Source: Sulfitobacter sp. D7 (GTDB lineage Bacteria > Pseudomonadota > Alphaproteobacteria > Rhodobacterales > Rhodobacteraceae). From it: 64,000 nt of DNA. Positions 1 through 8,257 of the stretch are shown piece by piece. The stretch is from NCBI RefSeq assembly GCF_003611275.1, contig NZ_CP020694.1, positions 1,922,001 through 1,986,000 of the forward strand, given 5' to 3'. A program made the translations under genes and the position numbers. Each line of letters begins with the position of its first letter. Positions within the stretch are counted from its first letter, which is position 1. The notes under the pieces were generated by a model. That model searched no databases. It saw only the letters and a list, made by a program, of their open reading frames with translations, and was not told where the DNA came from.

Positions 1-68
1 AAACCTCTCAGACGGTCCTGATCAAGGACATGGACGCGCTGATCTCGGCCTCGCAGGCCGCTGACTGA
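1..68 (+). CDS. C-terminal fragment of an unidentified gene
   Basis: An open frame enters from the left edge and ends at a TGA at 66-68. It contains residues such as DMDALISASQAAD. Only about 21 codons are visible, too few to assign a family. It converges on the ccoS end of the cbb3 maturation genes. The call is weak and rests only on the open frame and alphaproteobacterial-looking codon use. Confidence 0.35.
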   Translation, partial: TSQTVLIKDMDALISASQAAD

Positions 69-90
69 AAGCAATCTGCCACAGAACCAA

Positions 91-121
91 AAGCGCGGGT
101 TTCGGCCCACCCTTTGCGCTT
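91..121 (-). terminator. Hairpin at the end of the cco cluster
   Basis: AAGCGC plus GGGT at 91-100 pairs with ACCC and GCGCTT at 109-121, with a three-base bulge. On the minus strand the stem is followed by TTTTGG, so it may be a weak terminator for ccoGHIS. There is no long U-tract. Confidence 0.35.
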
Positions 122-312
122 CAGGCCGTTTTGTCCGGCCTAGGGTTCTGTCGGTCCTCGCCATTGGGCACCTCCCCATTCTCCAGCAAAATCCGCGCGG
201 CGTCGCCTTCCAGATCATCGTATTGCCCATTGCGCAGCGTCCAAAGACAGGCCGCAAGACCGGCCGCGCCAAGGCAGATGGAGACGGGGATCAGAACGAT
301 CAGGATATTCAT
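121..312 (-). CDS. ccoS: cbb3 oxidase maturation protein CcoS
   Basis: A 63-aa single-pass membrane protein needed in characterised systems for cofactor insertion into cbb3-type oxidase. One hydrophobic segment spans roughly residues 3-24, followed by the family's RNGQYDDLEGDA-type motif and a polar tail. Its ATG overlaps the ccoI stop codon (ATGA), indicating translational coupling as the last gene of ccoGHIS. Length and position match CcoS of other alphaproteobacteria. Confidence 0.93.
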   Translation of the reverse strand: MNILIVLIPVSICLGAAGLAACLWTLRNGQYDDLEGDAARILLENGEVPNGEDRQNPRPDKTA

Positions 313-2429
313 CGGCGCACCGCATTCAAAACCACGAGGATAGAGGAGGACGACATCACCGCCGCCGCCATCAGCGGGGTGGCAAAGCCCATGACCGCCA
401 CCGGGATCGCAACCGCATTGTAGGCCGCGGCCAAGGCCAAGTTCTGCCGGATGCGGCTGCGCGCCCGCCGCGCCAGACGCAACGTATCCTCCACCGCAGA
501 TAGATCACCGCCCAGCATCACCCCGTCCGAGGCGACCCGCGCCGCATCCAGTGCCGTGGCCGGGGCAAGGGACGCATGGGCCCCCGCAAGAGCCGCTGTG
601 TCATTCAGCCCATCGCCCACCATCATCACCCGCCTGCCCTGCGCAGCCATATCGCGGACCAGATCGGCCTTATCCTCAGGCCGGACGGCGGCATGGACCG
701 TTGCAATGCCCAATGTTCGGGCCAAGATAGCCGCCCGCTGCGCGGTATCGCCGGTGACCATGGCAACCTCCAGCCCCCGCTCTTGCAGCGCGCTGACCGC
801 TTCTGCGGCACCGGCGCGGGGTGTTTCAATCAGCGGCAGGGGGATGCAACGGTCTGGCAGTTGCAGCTCTGGCCCATCCTGCCCCCGGCGCAAGGAAACC
901 GGCGCGCCGTTCCACAGACCGTTGATCCCCTGCCCCGGCACCTCTCTCAATTCGCGCAACTCGCCGGGCATATGACCCTGCAGCGCCGCCGCCAGGGCGC
1001 GTGACGCCGGATGGTCCGACGCCTGCGCGAGGGCAAGTGCCACCGAAGCCGCGCGCGCATCAATAGCGGGCAGACGCGCCACGCCTTCAGTCAGCGTCCC
1101 GGTCTTGTCGAACAGAACCGTGTCGATCTCGGCCAAACGCTCCAGCGCCGTGGGGGATTTCAGCAGCACGCCCGCGCGGAATAAACGCCCCGTCATCGCC
1201 GCCGTCACCGCTGGAATGGCCAGTGCCAAGGCGCAGGGGCAAGTGATGATCAGCGTCGCCGTGGCCACCGCGATTGCCTGATAGAGTTCCCCCGTCAGCC
1301 CCCACCAGGCGACGAAAGCCGCCGCCGCCAGCCCATGCACCACCGGCGCATAAAGCCGCGCCGCGCGGTCCGCGATCCCGCTGTAGCGGTGCTTGCCGGT
1401 CTCAGCCACTTCGACCAGAGCCGCCAAACGGCGCAGGGTGCTGTCCTCGGCGCGGCGGGTGACGCGCAGGTTCAGCGGCGCGCCGAGGATCACCTCGCCC
1501 GCACAGATCGCCCCGCCCGCCGCTACGGCAACGGGGTCGGCCTCTCCGGTCAGGGCGGAGCGGTCCACCATCGCGGCCCCCAAGGCCATGCCGTCCACCG
1601 GCGCGCGGGCCCCGGCGGCAAGGGCGATGCGGTCGTCGGGCATCAAGGCGCTCACCTCCACCGTCTCACGGCCCTTTGCGGTCAGACGGGTGGCGCGCGG
1701 CAGTTCCAGCGCCGTCAATTCCGCCGCGGCAGAGCGCGCCGTCGCCCTTGCGCGGTGCTCAAGGTAGCGGCCCACCAGCAGGAAAAAGGTCAGCGACAGC
1801 GCCGCGTCGAACCATGTATGCGCCCCCGTGGCGGCAAAAGTTTCATAAAGTGAGGTGGCCGCCGCCAGCAGGATCGCCAGCGCAATCGGCACGTCCATGT
1901 TCATCCGCCCGGCCCTTAGGGCGACCCCTGCCGAGGCAAAGAACGGCACCGCGGAGAAGGCCAGAGCAGGCAGCGCGATGGCCGCGGAAACCCAGTGAAA
2001 CATCTCTCGCGTTATTTCGCCCGCCCCGGACCAGACCGCGACGGAAACCGCCATCACGTTCATCATGGCAAAGCCCGCGACGGCGGCACGGGCCAGCAGA
2101 CGGCGGCCTGTGTCATCCCCCGCCGGGCGCAGGGCGGTCGCATCCAACTCATGTGCCTCAAAGCCCGCCTCGTTCAACGCCTGAAGCGCCGCGCTGGCGT
2201 CATATCCGGGCATCAGGACGATCCGCACCCGCTTGGCCCCAAGGTTCACCCGCGCGGTTTTGACTGAGGGCATTCGGACCAAGACCCCCTCGACCCCCGC
2301 AATGCAGGCCGCGCAGCGGATCTGTGGCAAGGCGAGGTGAAGTGCCTTGTCGTTCTCCGCAACCCGCTGCGCTGCGGCCTCGGCCGAGGGGGCGGCTGCG
2401 ACACAGCCCGGACAGGCGGCAACGGTCAT
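309..2429 (-). CDS. ccoI: Copper-transporting P1B-type ATPase CcoI
   Basis: A 706-aa heavy-metal P-type ATPase that in the cco context provides copper for the CuB site of cbb3 oxidase. Visible are an N-terminal CPGC, an HMA-like CAAC motif, several membrane segments, TGEADPV, the intramembrane CPC motif (TCPCALALAIP), the phosphorylation motif DKTGTLTEG and a C-terminal GDGLNDTAAL hinge. The start at 2429 is chosen because this ATG overlaps the ccoH stop (ATGA). A longer open frame reaching 2552 would run into ccoH. Confidence 0.93.
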   Translation of the reverse strand: MTVAACPGCVAAAPSAEAAAQRVAENDKALHLALPQIRCAACIAGVEGVLVRMPSVKTARVNLGAKRVRIVLMPGYDASAALQALNEAGFEAHELDATALRPAGDDTGRRLLARAAVAGFAMMNVMAVSVAVWSGAGEITREMFHWVSAAIALPALAFSAVPFFASAGVALRAGRMNMDVPIALAILLAAATSLYETFAATGAHTWFDAALSLTFFLLVGRYLEHRARATARSAAAELTALELPRATRLTAKGRETVEVSALMPDDRIALAAGARAPVDGMALGAAMVDRSALTGEADPVAVAAGGAICAGEVILGAPLNLRVTRRAEDSTLRRLAALVEVAETGKHRYSGIADRAARLYAPVVHGLAAAAFVAWWGLTGELYQAIAVATATLIITCPCALALAIPAVTAAMTGRLFRAGVLLKSPTALERLAEIDTVLFDKTGTLTEGVARLPAIDARAASVALALAQASDHPASRALAAALQGHMPGELRELREVPGQGINGLWNGAPVSLRRGQDGPELQLPDRCIPLPLIETPRAGAAEAVSALQERGLEVAMVTGDTAQRAAILARTLGIATVHAAVRPEDKADLVRDMAAQGRRVMMVGDGLNDTAALAGAHASLAPATALDAARVASDGVMLGGDLSAVEDTLRLARRARSRIRQNLALAAAYNAVAIPVAVMGFATPLMAAAVMSSSSILVVLNAVRR

Positions 2430-2902
2430 GGGGTCACCCGCAACGAAATGCGGCGGCGAAAGAGCGTGCCATCGGCGGCGCGCATCTCGATCCGGAGGTT
2501 CCAGTTGCCAGCGCCTGCGGTGACCGGGGCCACCCATGCATGGCCATCCCACGCGAAGGCAGGCGTCATGTCGTCCGCCACAGTGGTCGCACGGCCCAGT
2601 GTCGCCGCGATGATCTCGGGCCGTACCACCGCCTCTCCAGCGTCCTGCACCGCCAAGCGCAGCGCGGTGGCGGTCAGATTTGTTTCAACCATCCAGCCCA
2701 AAGCCTCTTGCGCCGCGCGGTCCGTGTCGAAATTCTGCGAGGCGATGTAGCTCGACTCGGTTTCCTTGCCCGGAAAGGTGCGCACCGCGTTGAACGCAAG
2801 CGCGAGGTTCACCGCGATGATGATCGAAAAGCCGCCCACGAAGATCGCCAGCACATGCCAGCCTGTGAGGGGGCGTTGCCTTTGCAACTCTGCTGCGGTC
2901 AT
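2426..2902 (-). CDS. ccoH: FixH family protein CcoH
   Basis: A 158-aa FixH/CcoH protein, a membrane-anchored factor for assembly of cbb3 oxidase. One transmembrane helix lies near residues 16-38 (WHVLAIFVGGFSIIIAVN), followed by a periplasmic domain. The ATG at 2902 overlaps the ccoG stop by ATGA, which sets the start. The longer upstream reading frame lies within ccoG. It lies between ccoG and ccoI in the usual GHIS order. Confidence 0.92.
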   Translation of the reverse strand: MTAAELQRQRPLTGWHVLAIFVGGFSIIIAVNLALAFNAVRTFPGKETESSYIASQNFDTDRAAQEALGWMVETNLTATALRLAVQDAGEAVVRPEIIAATLGRATTVADDMTPAFAWDGHAWVAPVTAGAGNWNLRIEMRAADGTLFRRRISLRVTP

Positions 2903-4488
2903 TGGCTGTCCTTTCCATTGAAAATCGTATCGCCAAAGGCCCGCTCGCCTGAGCGGATATCTTCGACCCAAAAACGCAGACCGCTGCGCGGCGCTGCGGC
3001 GACTTCGGTCTGCGGCGGGGCGATCACATAGACCCGTTGCAGGCGGGTGGTGTCGGCGGGCACAGCAACCACCGGATCAGGCGCCCCCTCGATGCTGAGG
3101 CCCAAGCCATGGTCCCCCGCGAGAGACAGCCGGAACGCCCGCGCCTCCCCATGTTTGTTGCGCAGACGGATGTCATAGGCGTTGCGGATCGATCCATCCG
3201 ACAGGGTAACGAAGGTCGGGTTGCGCACCGGGGCGATGGTCATGTCGATCTCGGGCCGGATGAACAGGGCCACGACAAGCGCCACACCGATGGTGGCCCA
3301 CGCGGCGGTGTAGATGAGCGTCCGAGGGCGGAAGACATGCTGCCAAAGCGGCTTGGGCTGCCACGGAGGCTGGATGGCCCCGGCGACATCCCCCGCCGGG
3401 GCTTCGCCAAGTCCCGCCACGGCGGCGCTCGCCTTGGGCGCAGTAGGCGGCTCATCATCCAACGCGAGGTAGTCGATCAGCCCGCGCGGGCGGCCGATCT
3501 TGGCCATCACATCGTCGCAGGCGTCGATGCAGAGCGCGCAGGTGATACATTCCATCTGCTGGCCTTCGCGGATGTCGATCCCCATCGGGCAGACCGCGAC
3601 ACAGGCGTTGCAATCGATGCAATCGCCCAAGACCTCTCCATCCCGCGATTGGCGGTCGCCTGCGGTGTTTTTGTCCAGCGCCGCGCCGTAGCGCGCCACC
3701 GCATTGCCGCTGCCGATCGCCTCTGCCGCCGCTTTCTGGCGCTTTACCCCGCCCTTGCCGCGCGGCTCCCCCCGCCATTTGCGGTAGCCGACGGTCAGCG
3801 TGCCGGGGTCCATCATCGCGCCTTGAATGCGGGGCCAAGGGCACATGTAGATGCAGACCTGTTCGCGCATGAAGCCGCCAAAGATAAAAGTCGTGGCGGT
3901 CAGCACGGCAATGGTGGCATAGGCGACGGGGGCGGCTTGCAGGGTCACTAGGTCGCGCGCCAGACTGGGCGCATCGGCAAAGTAAAAGACCCACGCCCCG
4001 CCCGTGGCCACCGCGATCAGTAGCCAGACCAGCCATTTCGCCCCCCGCAGCCGCGCCTTGCGCAGGCTCCACGGCGCGTTGTGCAAACGAATACGGGCGT
4101 TGCGGTCGCCCTCGATCCAGCGTTCGACGGTCATGAAGAGATCGGACCAGACGGTTTGCGGGCAGGCATAGCCGCACCAGACCCGACCCAGAGCGGAGGT
4201 GAACAAGAACAAGCCCAGCCCCGCCATGATCAGCAACCCGGCCACAAAGTAAAACTCATGCGGCCAAATCTCGATCCAGAAGAAATGGAAGCGCCGGTTG
4301 GCGAGATCAACCAGAACCGCTTGGTCCGGCAGGTTCGGCCCCCTGTCCCAGCGAATCCACGGGGTGACGTAATAGACCCCCAGCGTGAGGATCAGGATCA
4401 CCCATTTTAACCGGCGAAAGAAGCCGCTCACCCGGCGGGGAAAAATCGGCTCTCGTGCGGCAAAAAGCGGGGGGGCGGCGTTGGACAT
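2899..4488 (-). CDS. ccoG: cbb3 oxidase accessory protein CcoG (FixG/RdxA)
   Basis: A 529-aa polyferredoxin-like membrane protein. N-terminal hydrophobic segments carry GYACPQTVW and YMCPWPRIQG. Two classical 4Fe-4S clusters follow (CIDCNACVAVCPMG, then CITCALCIDACD), and a C-terminal Ig-like periplasmic domain (IG_FixG) ends the protein. In known systems CcoG acts in copper reduction and delivery for cbb3 assembly. It is the first gene of ccoGHIS, with its own FnrL box 59-72 bases upstream of the ATG. Confidence 0.94.
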   Translation of the reverse strand: MSNAAPPLFAAREPIFPRRVSGFFRRLKWVILILTLGVYYVTPWIRWDRGPNLPDQAVLVDLANRRFHFFWIEIWPHEFYFVAGLLIMAGLGLFLFTSALGRVWCGYACPQTVWSDLFMTVERWIEGDRNARIRLHNAPWSLRKARLRGAKWLVWLLIAVATGGAWVFYFADAPSLARDLVTLQAAPVAYATIAVLTATTFIFGGFMREQVCIYMCPWPRIQGAMMDPGTLTVGYRKWRGEPRGKGGVKRQKAAAEAIGSGNAVARYGAALDKNTAGDRQSRDGEVLGDCIDCNACVAVCPMGIDIREGQQMECITCALCIDACDDVMAKIGRPRGLIDYLALDDEPPTAPKASAAVAGLGEAPAGDVAGAIQPPWQPKPLWQHVFRPRTLIYTAAWATIGVALVVALFIRPEIDMTIAPVRNPTFVTLSDGSIRNAYDIRLRNKHGEARAFRLSLAGDHGLGLSIEGAPDPVVAVPADTTRLQRVYVIAPPQTEVAAAPRSGLRFWVEDIRSGERAFGDTIFNGKDSQ

Positions 4489-4546
4489 CGGCGGTATGCT
4501 CCGGGGGTTACGTCTTGCGGCCTACACCCGCGGGGCGCAGGCCGTT

Positions 4547-4560
4547 TTGATCTGCATCAA
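4547..4560 (-). promoter_or_regulatory. FNR/FnrL box upstream of ccoG
   Basis: TTGATCTGCATCAA is an exact match to the FNR-family consensus TTGAT-N4-ATCAA. It lies in the short gap between the ccoP stop and the ccoG start, so the maturation genes likely have their own oxygen-controlled promoter. Confidence 0.85.
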
Positions 4561-4586
4561 TCCGCAGATCATTTTGTCATACCTAC

Positions 4587-5489
4587 TCAATCGGCGGCTG
4601 CACCCTCGGCATCGACCGCAGCCTCGCCCCCGCCCAGACCGTGGACATAGGCGGTCACAGCGCGCACCTCGGCCTCGCCCAGACGGGCCTGCCACGGCGG
4701 CATCACCCCCATGCGCGGCGTTTTGAGTTGCCGCAGGATCGCATCATGGCTGCCGCCGCGCAGCCAGATCGCATCGGCAAGGTTCGGCGCGCCCATCTCA
4801 CGGTCGCCAAGGCCGCGTTCCCCATGGCAAGCGCTACAGTTGTCGGCAAAGACTTCCGCTCCCGCCCGCGCCGCGCCCGCGTCATGCTCAAGCCCCGACA
4901 GGCTGCGAACGAAATGCACGGTGGCGTCGAGATCGGCCTCTTCCATCCAGTCAAAGGGCGGCATTTCAGAGAAGCGCGCGTCGGGGTCATCTTCGTTACG
5001 GATACCGTGGCGCACTGTATAGGCGATATCCTCCATCGTGCCGCCCCAGAGCCAATCGTCGTCCAAAAGGTTGGGGTAGCCCGAGGCCACGACACCCCCC
5101 GCCCCCGCGCCGTGGCATTGCGAGCAATTGGCGGCAAAGACCGAGCGCCCGGCCTGCGTCGCGAAACGGTGCAGTTCTTCGTTGTCCTTCAGCACCGCCA
5201 GATCGACGGTCACGAGGCTCTGCGTCAGATCGGCGTTCGACAGGTCCACGCGGGCGATCTCGGCGGCGACTTCACCGCGGGTGGAATAGCCCAAAAGCCC
5301 CGCCGTAGCACCCGAGACCATCGGCCATGCGGGATAGAGGATGGTATAGATCACGCCCCAGACGACGGTGGCGTAAAAGGTCCAGAGCCACCAGCGCGGC
5401 AGGGGCGTGTTCAGCTCTTCGATCCCGTCCCAACTGTGGCCTGTGGTCTCGGTCCCGGTGGCGGGGTCGATCTTGCGATTGTCGGTCAT
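4587..5489 (-). CDS. ccoP: cbb3 oxidase diheme subunit CcoP
   Basis: A 300-aa membrane-anchored diheme cytochrome c that carries electrons to CcoO/CcoN. A transmembrane helix lies at about residues 32-54. Two CXXCH heme sites follow (CSQCHG near residue 122, CSACHG near residue 219), with methionine ligands in MPPFDW and MGVMPPW contexts. The ATG overlaps the ccoQ stop (ATGA). The length is normal for the family. Confidence 0.95.
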   Translation of the reverse strand: MTDNRKIDPATGTETTGHSWDGIEELNTPLPRWWLWTFYATVVWGVIYTILYPAWPMVSGATAGLLGYSTRGEVAAEIARVDLSNADLTQSLVTVDLAVLKDNEELHRFATQAGRSVFAANCSQCHGAGAGGVVASGYPNLLDDDWLWGGTMEDIAYTVRHGIRNEDDPDARFSEMPPFDWMEEADLDATVHFVRSLSGLEHDAGAARAGAEVFADNCSACHGERGLGDREMGAPNLADAIWLRGGSHDAILRQLKTPRMGVMPPWQARLGEAEVRAVTAYVHGLGGGEAAVDAEGAAAD

Positions 5490-5674
5490 GGCTGGGCTCC
5501 GTCATGGCGGGCTTGGTCAGGCTCTTCGTTGCGAAATGGGACGGCGGCGGCATCGTCGTGCAGGGCGCGCGCGCCGGGGCGGAAGGCCCAACCAATGACC
5601 CCGAGAAAGATCAACGTCAGGATCAGAAGCGCCCAGCTGTCTGCCAGTTCGCGCAGGAAAGAATAGGTGTCCAT
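5486..5674 (-). CDS. ccoQ: cbb3 oxidase subunit CcoQ (FixQ)
   Basis: A 62-aa small membrane subunit with one helix at about residues 12-32 and the family's FLGVIGWAFRPG signature after it. It is thought to stabilise the cbb3 complex. It sits ten bases after ccoO and overlaps ccoP, as in other ccoNOQP operons. Confidence 0.93.
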   Translation of the reverse strand: MDTYSFLRELADSWALLILTLIFLGVIGWAFRPGARALHDDAAAVPFRNEEPDQARHDGAQP

Positions 5675-5684
5675 GGCAGGCTCC

Positions 5685-6521
5685 TCAGCGGGTGGCGTCG
5701 GGCACGAAGGTCGAGAAATCGACCAGCGTTCCGAGCATTTGCAGATAGGCGATCAGGCCATCCATTTCGCTGATGCCCGGCTGCCCGTCGAAGCTGCGCA
5801 CCTGCGCGCCGGGGTAGCGTTGCAGCAGCCCGTCGTAGTCCCCCATGGGATCGGCCTGCACCCGGAAATCGCCGCTGACATTCGCGATCATCTCATCGCT
5901 ATAGGGCACGCCGACCGTCCGGTGGGTCGCCACCAGATCGGTCACATCCTCAGGCTCAAGCTTGGCATCCATGAGAAAAGCGTATTTCGGCATCACGCTT
6001 TCCGGCACGACCGACTGCGGGTCCATCAGGTGATCGACATGCCACTCATCCGAATAGCGCCCGCCGACCCGCGCCAGATCCGGCCCGGTGCGTTTAGAGC
6101 CCCATTGGAACGGGTGGTCGTACATCGATTCCGCGGCAAGGCTGTAGTGGCCATAGCGTTCGGTCTCGTCGCGCATCGGGCGGATCATCTGGCTGTGGCA
6201 GACATAGCAGCCCTCGCGCACATAGATTTCCCGCCCCGCCAGTTCCAGCGGCGAATAGGGGCGCATGCCGTCGACCTCTTCGATGGTATTCTCCAGCCAA
6301 AAGAGCGGCGCGATTTCAACGATCCCGCCGATGCTGACCACCCCGAGCGAGGCAATCAGCAGCAGGGTCGCATTGCGCTCGAACCGCTGGTGAAAGGTGA
6401 TCGTCTGCGTCTCGGGCGGCAGTTCGTTGGGGATTTTGCCCGTTTTCACGCCTTCGCTGGCGGTTACGACCTTGGGATCGTCAGCGGGGTCATAGTTCGG
6501 GCTGTGGGGGTTCTTGGCCAT
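5685..6521 (-). CDS. ccoO: cbb3 oxidase monoheme subunit CcoO
   Basis: A 278-aa membrane-bound monoheme cytochrome c. It has an N-terminal polar stretch, a transmembrane helix near residues 45-65, and one heme site [12 protein letters not shown] typical of FixO/CcoO. The MPKYAFL segment likely gives the methionine ligand. The start at 6521 gives an ordinary length and a five-base gap after the ccoN stop. The longer frame to 6587 runs into ccoN. Confidence 0.95.
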   Translation of the reverse strand: MAKNPHSPNYDPADDPKVVTASEGVKTGKIPNELPPETQTITFHQRFERNATLLLIASLGVVSIGGIVEIAPLFWLENTIEEVDGMRPYSPLELAGREIYVREGCYVCHSQMIRPMRDETERYGHYSLAAESMYDHPFQWGSKRTGPDLARVGGRYSDEWHVDHLMDPQSVVPESVMPKYAFLMDAKLEPEDVTDLVATHRTVGVPYSDEMIANVSGDFRVQADPMGDYDGLLQRYPGAQVRSFDGQPGISEMDGLIAYLQMLGTLVDFSTFVPDATR

Positions 6522-6526
6522 TGATC

Positions 6527-8137
6527 TTACTCCGCTGGCAGGGCGACGGTGACGGGGCGGGCTTGCGGGGCGCGGATGGTCATCCACATGTTCCAGACCA
6601 TCACTGCACCGCCCGCGAGGTAGAGCACCCCGCCCAGACCTCGGACCACATACATCAGGAATTTGGCATCGACGGTGTCGGCAAAGCTGTTGACGAGGAA
6701 GCCATTGGCATCGACCTCACGCCACATCAGCCCCTCCATAATGCCTGAGACCCACATCGACGCCGCGTAGAGAACGATGCCAAGGGTCGCGAGCCAGAAG
6801 TGCAGGTTGATCGCCGCCATGGAGTGCATCTGCGCCCTACCCCAGAGCCGTGGCGTCAGGAAGTAAAGCGCGCCAAAGGTGATCAGCCCGTTCCATCCAA
6901 GCGCGCCGGAATGCACATGGCCGATGGTCCAGTCGGTGTAGTGGCTCAGCGAGTTTACCGCGCGGATCGACATCATCGGCCCTTCAAAGGTCGACATGCC
7001 GTAAAAGGCGAGCGAGGCGACGAACATGCGGATGATCGGATCGGTGCGGATCTTGTCCCACGCGCCTTCGAGCGTCATCAGACCGTTGATCATCCCGCCC
7101 CAACTGGGCATCCACAGGATGATCGAAAACACCATCCCCAGTGTCGCCGCCCAATCGGGCAAAGCGGTGTAATGCAGGTGATGCGGCCCAGCCCAGATAT
7201 AAAGAAAGATCAGCGCCCAGAAGTGGATGATCGACAGCTTGTAGCTATAGACCGGGCGGCCAGCCTGCTTTGGCACGAAGTAATACATCATCCCAAGGAA
7301 ACCGGCTGTCAGGAAGAAACCCACCGCGTTATGGCCATACCACCACTGCGTCATGGCATCCTGCACGCCCGCAAAGACCTGCACCGATTTCGAGCCCCAG
7401 ATCGACACCGGGATGGCGAGGTTGTTGACCACATGCAGCATCGCCACGGTGATGATGAAGGCCAGAAAGAACCAATTGGCGACATAGATATGACGCTCGC
7501 GCCGCTTCAGGATCGTGCCGAAGAATACGGCGAGGTAGGTTAGCCAAACGATGGTCAGCCAGATGTCGACGTACCACTCCGGCTCGGCATATTCCTTGGA
7601 CTGGGTGGCCCCCAGCAAATAGCCTGTCGCCGCCAGCACGATGAAAAGCTGATAGCCCCAAAAGACGAACCACGCCGCGTTCCCACCCCAGAGCCGCGCC
7701 GAAGAGGTGCGCTGCACGATGTAGAACGACGTGGCGATCAAGGCATTGCCCCCAAAGGCGAAAATCACCGCGCTGGTGTGCAGCGGGCGAAGCCGGCCAA
7801 AGTTCGCATAGGGCTGCGCCCATTCGATATTGAGGGCCGGAAAGGCGAGCTGAAAGGCGATGAAGGTACCGACCAGAAACCCCACCACGCCCCAAAAGGC
7901 GGTGGCAATCACGCCATAGCGGATCGGACCATCCATATAGCCCTGCGGCGCCATGGACACGGCAGGCCGTGCATCCTCAACAGGCATTCGGCGCAACTGC
8001 CAAAAGAACAACCCCGCCGCCACCAGCATGATCAGCAGGGCATGGACCATATAAGCCGGATCGCGCGCCCAATCCGCCCCGAGTGCTGCAAAAAACACTA
8101 TAAGCGCAAGCACGATCAACTTGAGCGTATCGAACAT
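6527..8137 (-). CDS. ccoN: cbb3 oxidase catalytic subunit CcoN
   Basis: A 536-aa heme-copper oxidase subunit I of the C class, reducing oxygen at high affinity. Twelve hydrophobic segments are readable. Conserved histidine regions include [41 protein letters not shown] and [13 protein letters not shown]. The ATG at 8137 is preceded by an AAGGGA-type ribosome site. The in-frame upstream start at 8188 would add 17 residues not normal for the family. It heads ccoNOQP under an FnrL box. Confidence 0.96.
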   Translation of the reverse strand: MFDTLKLIVLALIVFFAALGADWARDPAYMVHALLIMLVAAGLFFWQLRRMPVEDARPAVSMAPQGYMDGPIRYGVIATAFWGVVGFLVGTFIAFQLAFPALNIEWAQPYANFGRLRPLHTSAVIFAFGGNALIATSFYIVQRTSSARLWGGNAAWFVFWGYQLFIVLAATGYLLGATQSKEYAEPEWYVDIWLTIVWLTYLAVFFGTILKRRERHIYVANWFFLAFIITVAMLHVVNNLAIPVSIWGSKSVQVFAGVQDAMTQWWYGHNAVGFFLTAGFLGMMYYFVPKQAGRPVYSYKLSIIHFWALIFLYIWAGPHHLHYTALPDWAATLGMVFSIILWMPSWGGMINGLMTLEGAWDKIRTDPIIRMFVASLAFYGMSTFEGPMMSIRAVNSLSHYTDWTIGHVHSGALGWNGLITFGALYFLTPRLWGRAQMHSMAAINLHFWLATLGIVLYAASMWVSGIMEGLMWREVDANGFLVNSFADTVDAKFLMYVVRGLGGVLYLAGGAVMVWNMWMTIRAPQARPVTVALPAE

Positions 8138-8192
8138 ATTCCGAATCCCTTCATCTTTGGGAGACGGATCGCATGCGGCTGAGACCACCGCT

Positions 8193-8206
8193 TTGATCTA
8201 TGTCAA
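8193..8206 (-). promoter_or_regulatory. FNR/FnrL box upstream of ccoN
   Basis: TTGATCTATGTCAA fits the FNR-type half-site pair TTGAT-N4-GTCAA. It is centred about 62 bases before the ccoN ATG, consistent with activation under low oxygen. Confidence 0.85.
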
Positions 8207-8257
8207 AGAGGGCGGCATAAGCCTGCGAAGGGCGCGATTTCTGGGCGGGCGCGGGGC

